DNA of 64,000 nucleotides, from the NCBI RefSeq assembly GCF_046127645.1, contig NZ_CP175919.1, one strand, 5' to 3'. This DNA comes from Clostridium_F caseinilyticum. Its GTDB lineage: Bacteria > Bacillota > Clostridia > Clostridiales > Clostridiaceae. The translations under genes and the position numbers were made by a program. This document shows positions 63,959-64,000 of the stretch, piece by piece (position 1 is the first letter of the stretch; every line of letters begins with the position of its first letter). The notes below the pieces were generated by a model that was not told the DNA's origin, searched no databases, and saw only the letters and a program-made list of their open reading frames with translations.

Positions 63959-64000
63959 ATGAAAAGCATAAAAAGAGATTGTATAGTTTCAGGTATAGTT
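63959..64000 (+). CDS. Start of an unidentified gene (cut by the window edge)
   Basis: ATAGGAGG lies 8 nt before an ATG, followed by 14 open codons (MKSIKRDCIVSGIV). Too little is present to name it. Confidence 0.6.
   Translation, partial: MKSIKRDCIVSGIV

Overview
This window is AT-rich chromosomal DNA of a low-GC, spore-forming anaerobic Firmicute, most likely a Clostridium close to C. botulinum group I / C. sporogenes. The grounds are a complete spoIIIA sporulation operon, an alpha-clostripain homologue, clostridial codon use, and a clostridial gene order from tlyA through efp. No rRNA, tRNA, CRISPR array or prophage was seen.

Region 1 (1-24.7 kb, almost all minus strand) is core genome. 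In transcription order it holds a lipoprotein gene with dapF, then a type IV pilus-like locus (assembly ATPase, inner-membrane platform protein, major pilin, four minor prepilin-like proteins, PilM/N/O-like proteins), aroK, aroQ, efp, a zinc-ribbon protein, spoIIIAA-AH, an Asp23 protein, nusB, xseA, xseB, ispA, a large non-coding RNA, its membrane partner oapA, dxs and tlyA. The RNA (about 2821-3404) fits OLE (Ornate Large Extremophilic) RNA by position, length, composition and self-complementary ends. It is the most notable feature of the window.

Region 2 (24.9-31.1 kb) holds rqcH and truA on the plus strand, a small hypothetical gene and a HIT protein on the minus strand, a remnant of an EamA transporter, and gadB (glutamate decarboxylase) without a neighbouring antiporter.

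Region 3 (31.5-54 kb) is accessory and environment-facing. It has a methyl-accepting chemotaxis protein, secreted alpha-clostripain, a membrane-anchored CHAP/NlpC-like protein followed by an OmpR/histidine-kinase pair, msrA, a double-receiver protein, a two-component system next to a BcrAB-like ABC transporter, and a heterodimeric multidrug ABC exporter divergent from a MarR regulator whose intergenic region carries a duplicated operator-like block. A GNAT acetyltransferase ends the block.

Region 4 (54.3-64 kb) holds a molybdenum-cofactor operon in which moeA is reduced to a frameshifted N-terminal fragment, a MATE transporter, a TVP38-type membrane protein, a MacB-type ABC pair, and an intact IS4-type insertion sequence with terminal inverted repeats and a 5-bp target duplication.

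Three dispersed non-coding repeat families are present: a palindrome of about 100-130 bp (six copies), an element of about 127 bp bounded by TTATCC and GGATAA (two full copies, one deleted copy, one possible vestige), and a foldback element of about 270 bp (two copies). Starts were moved where a Shine-Dalgarno sequence (SD) favoured another codon; each such case is stated in its entry.
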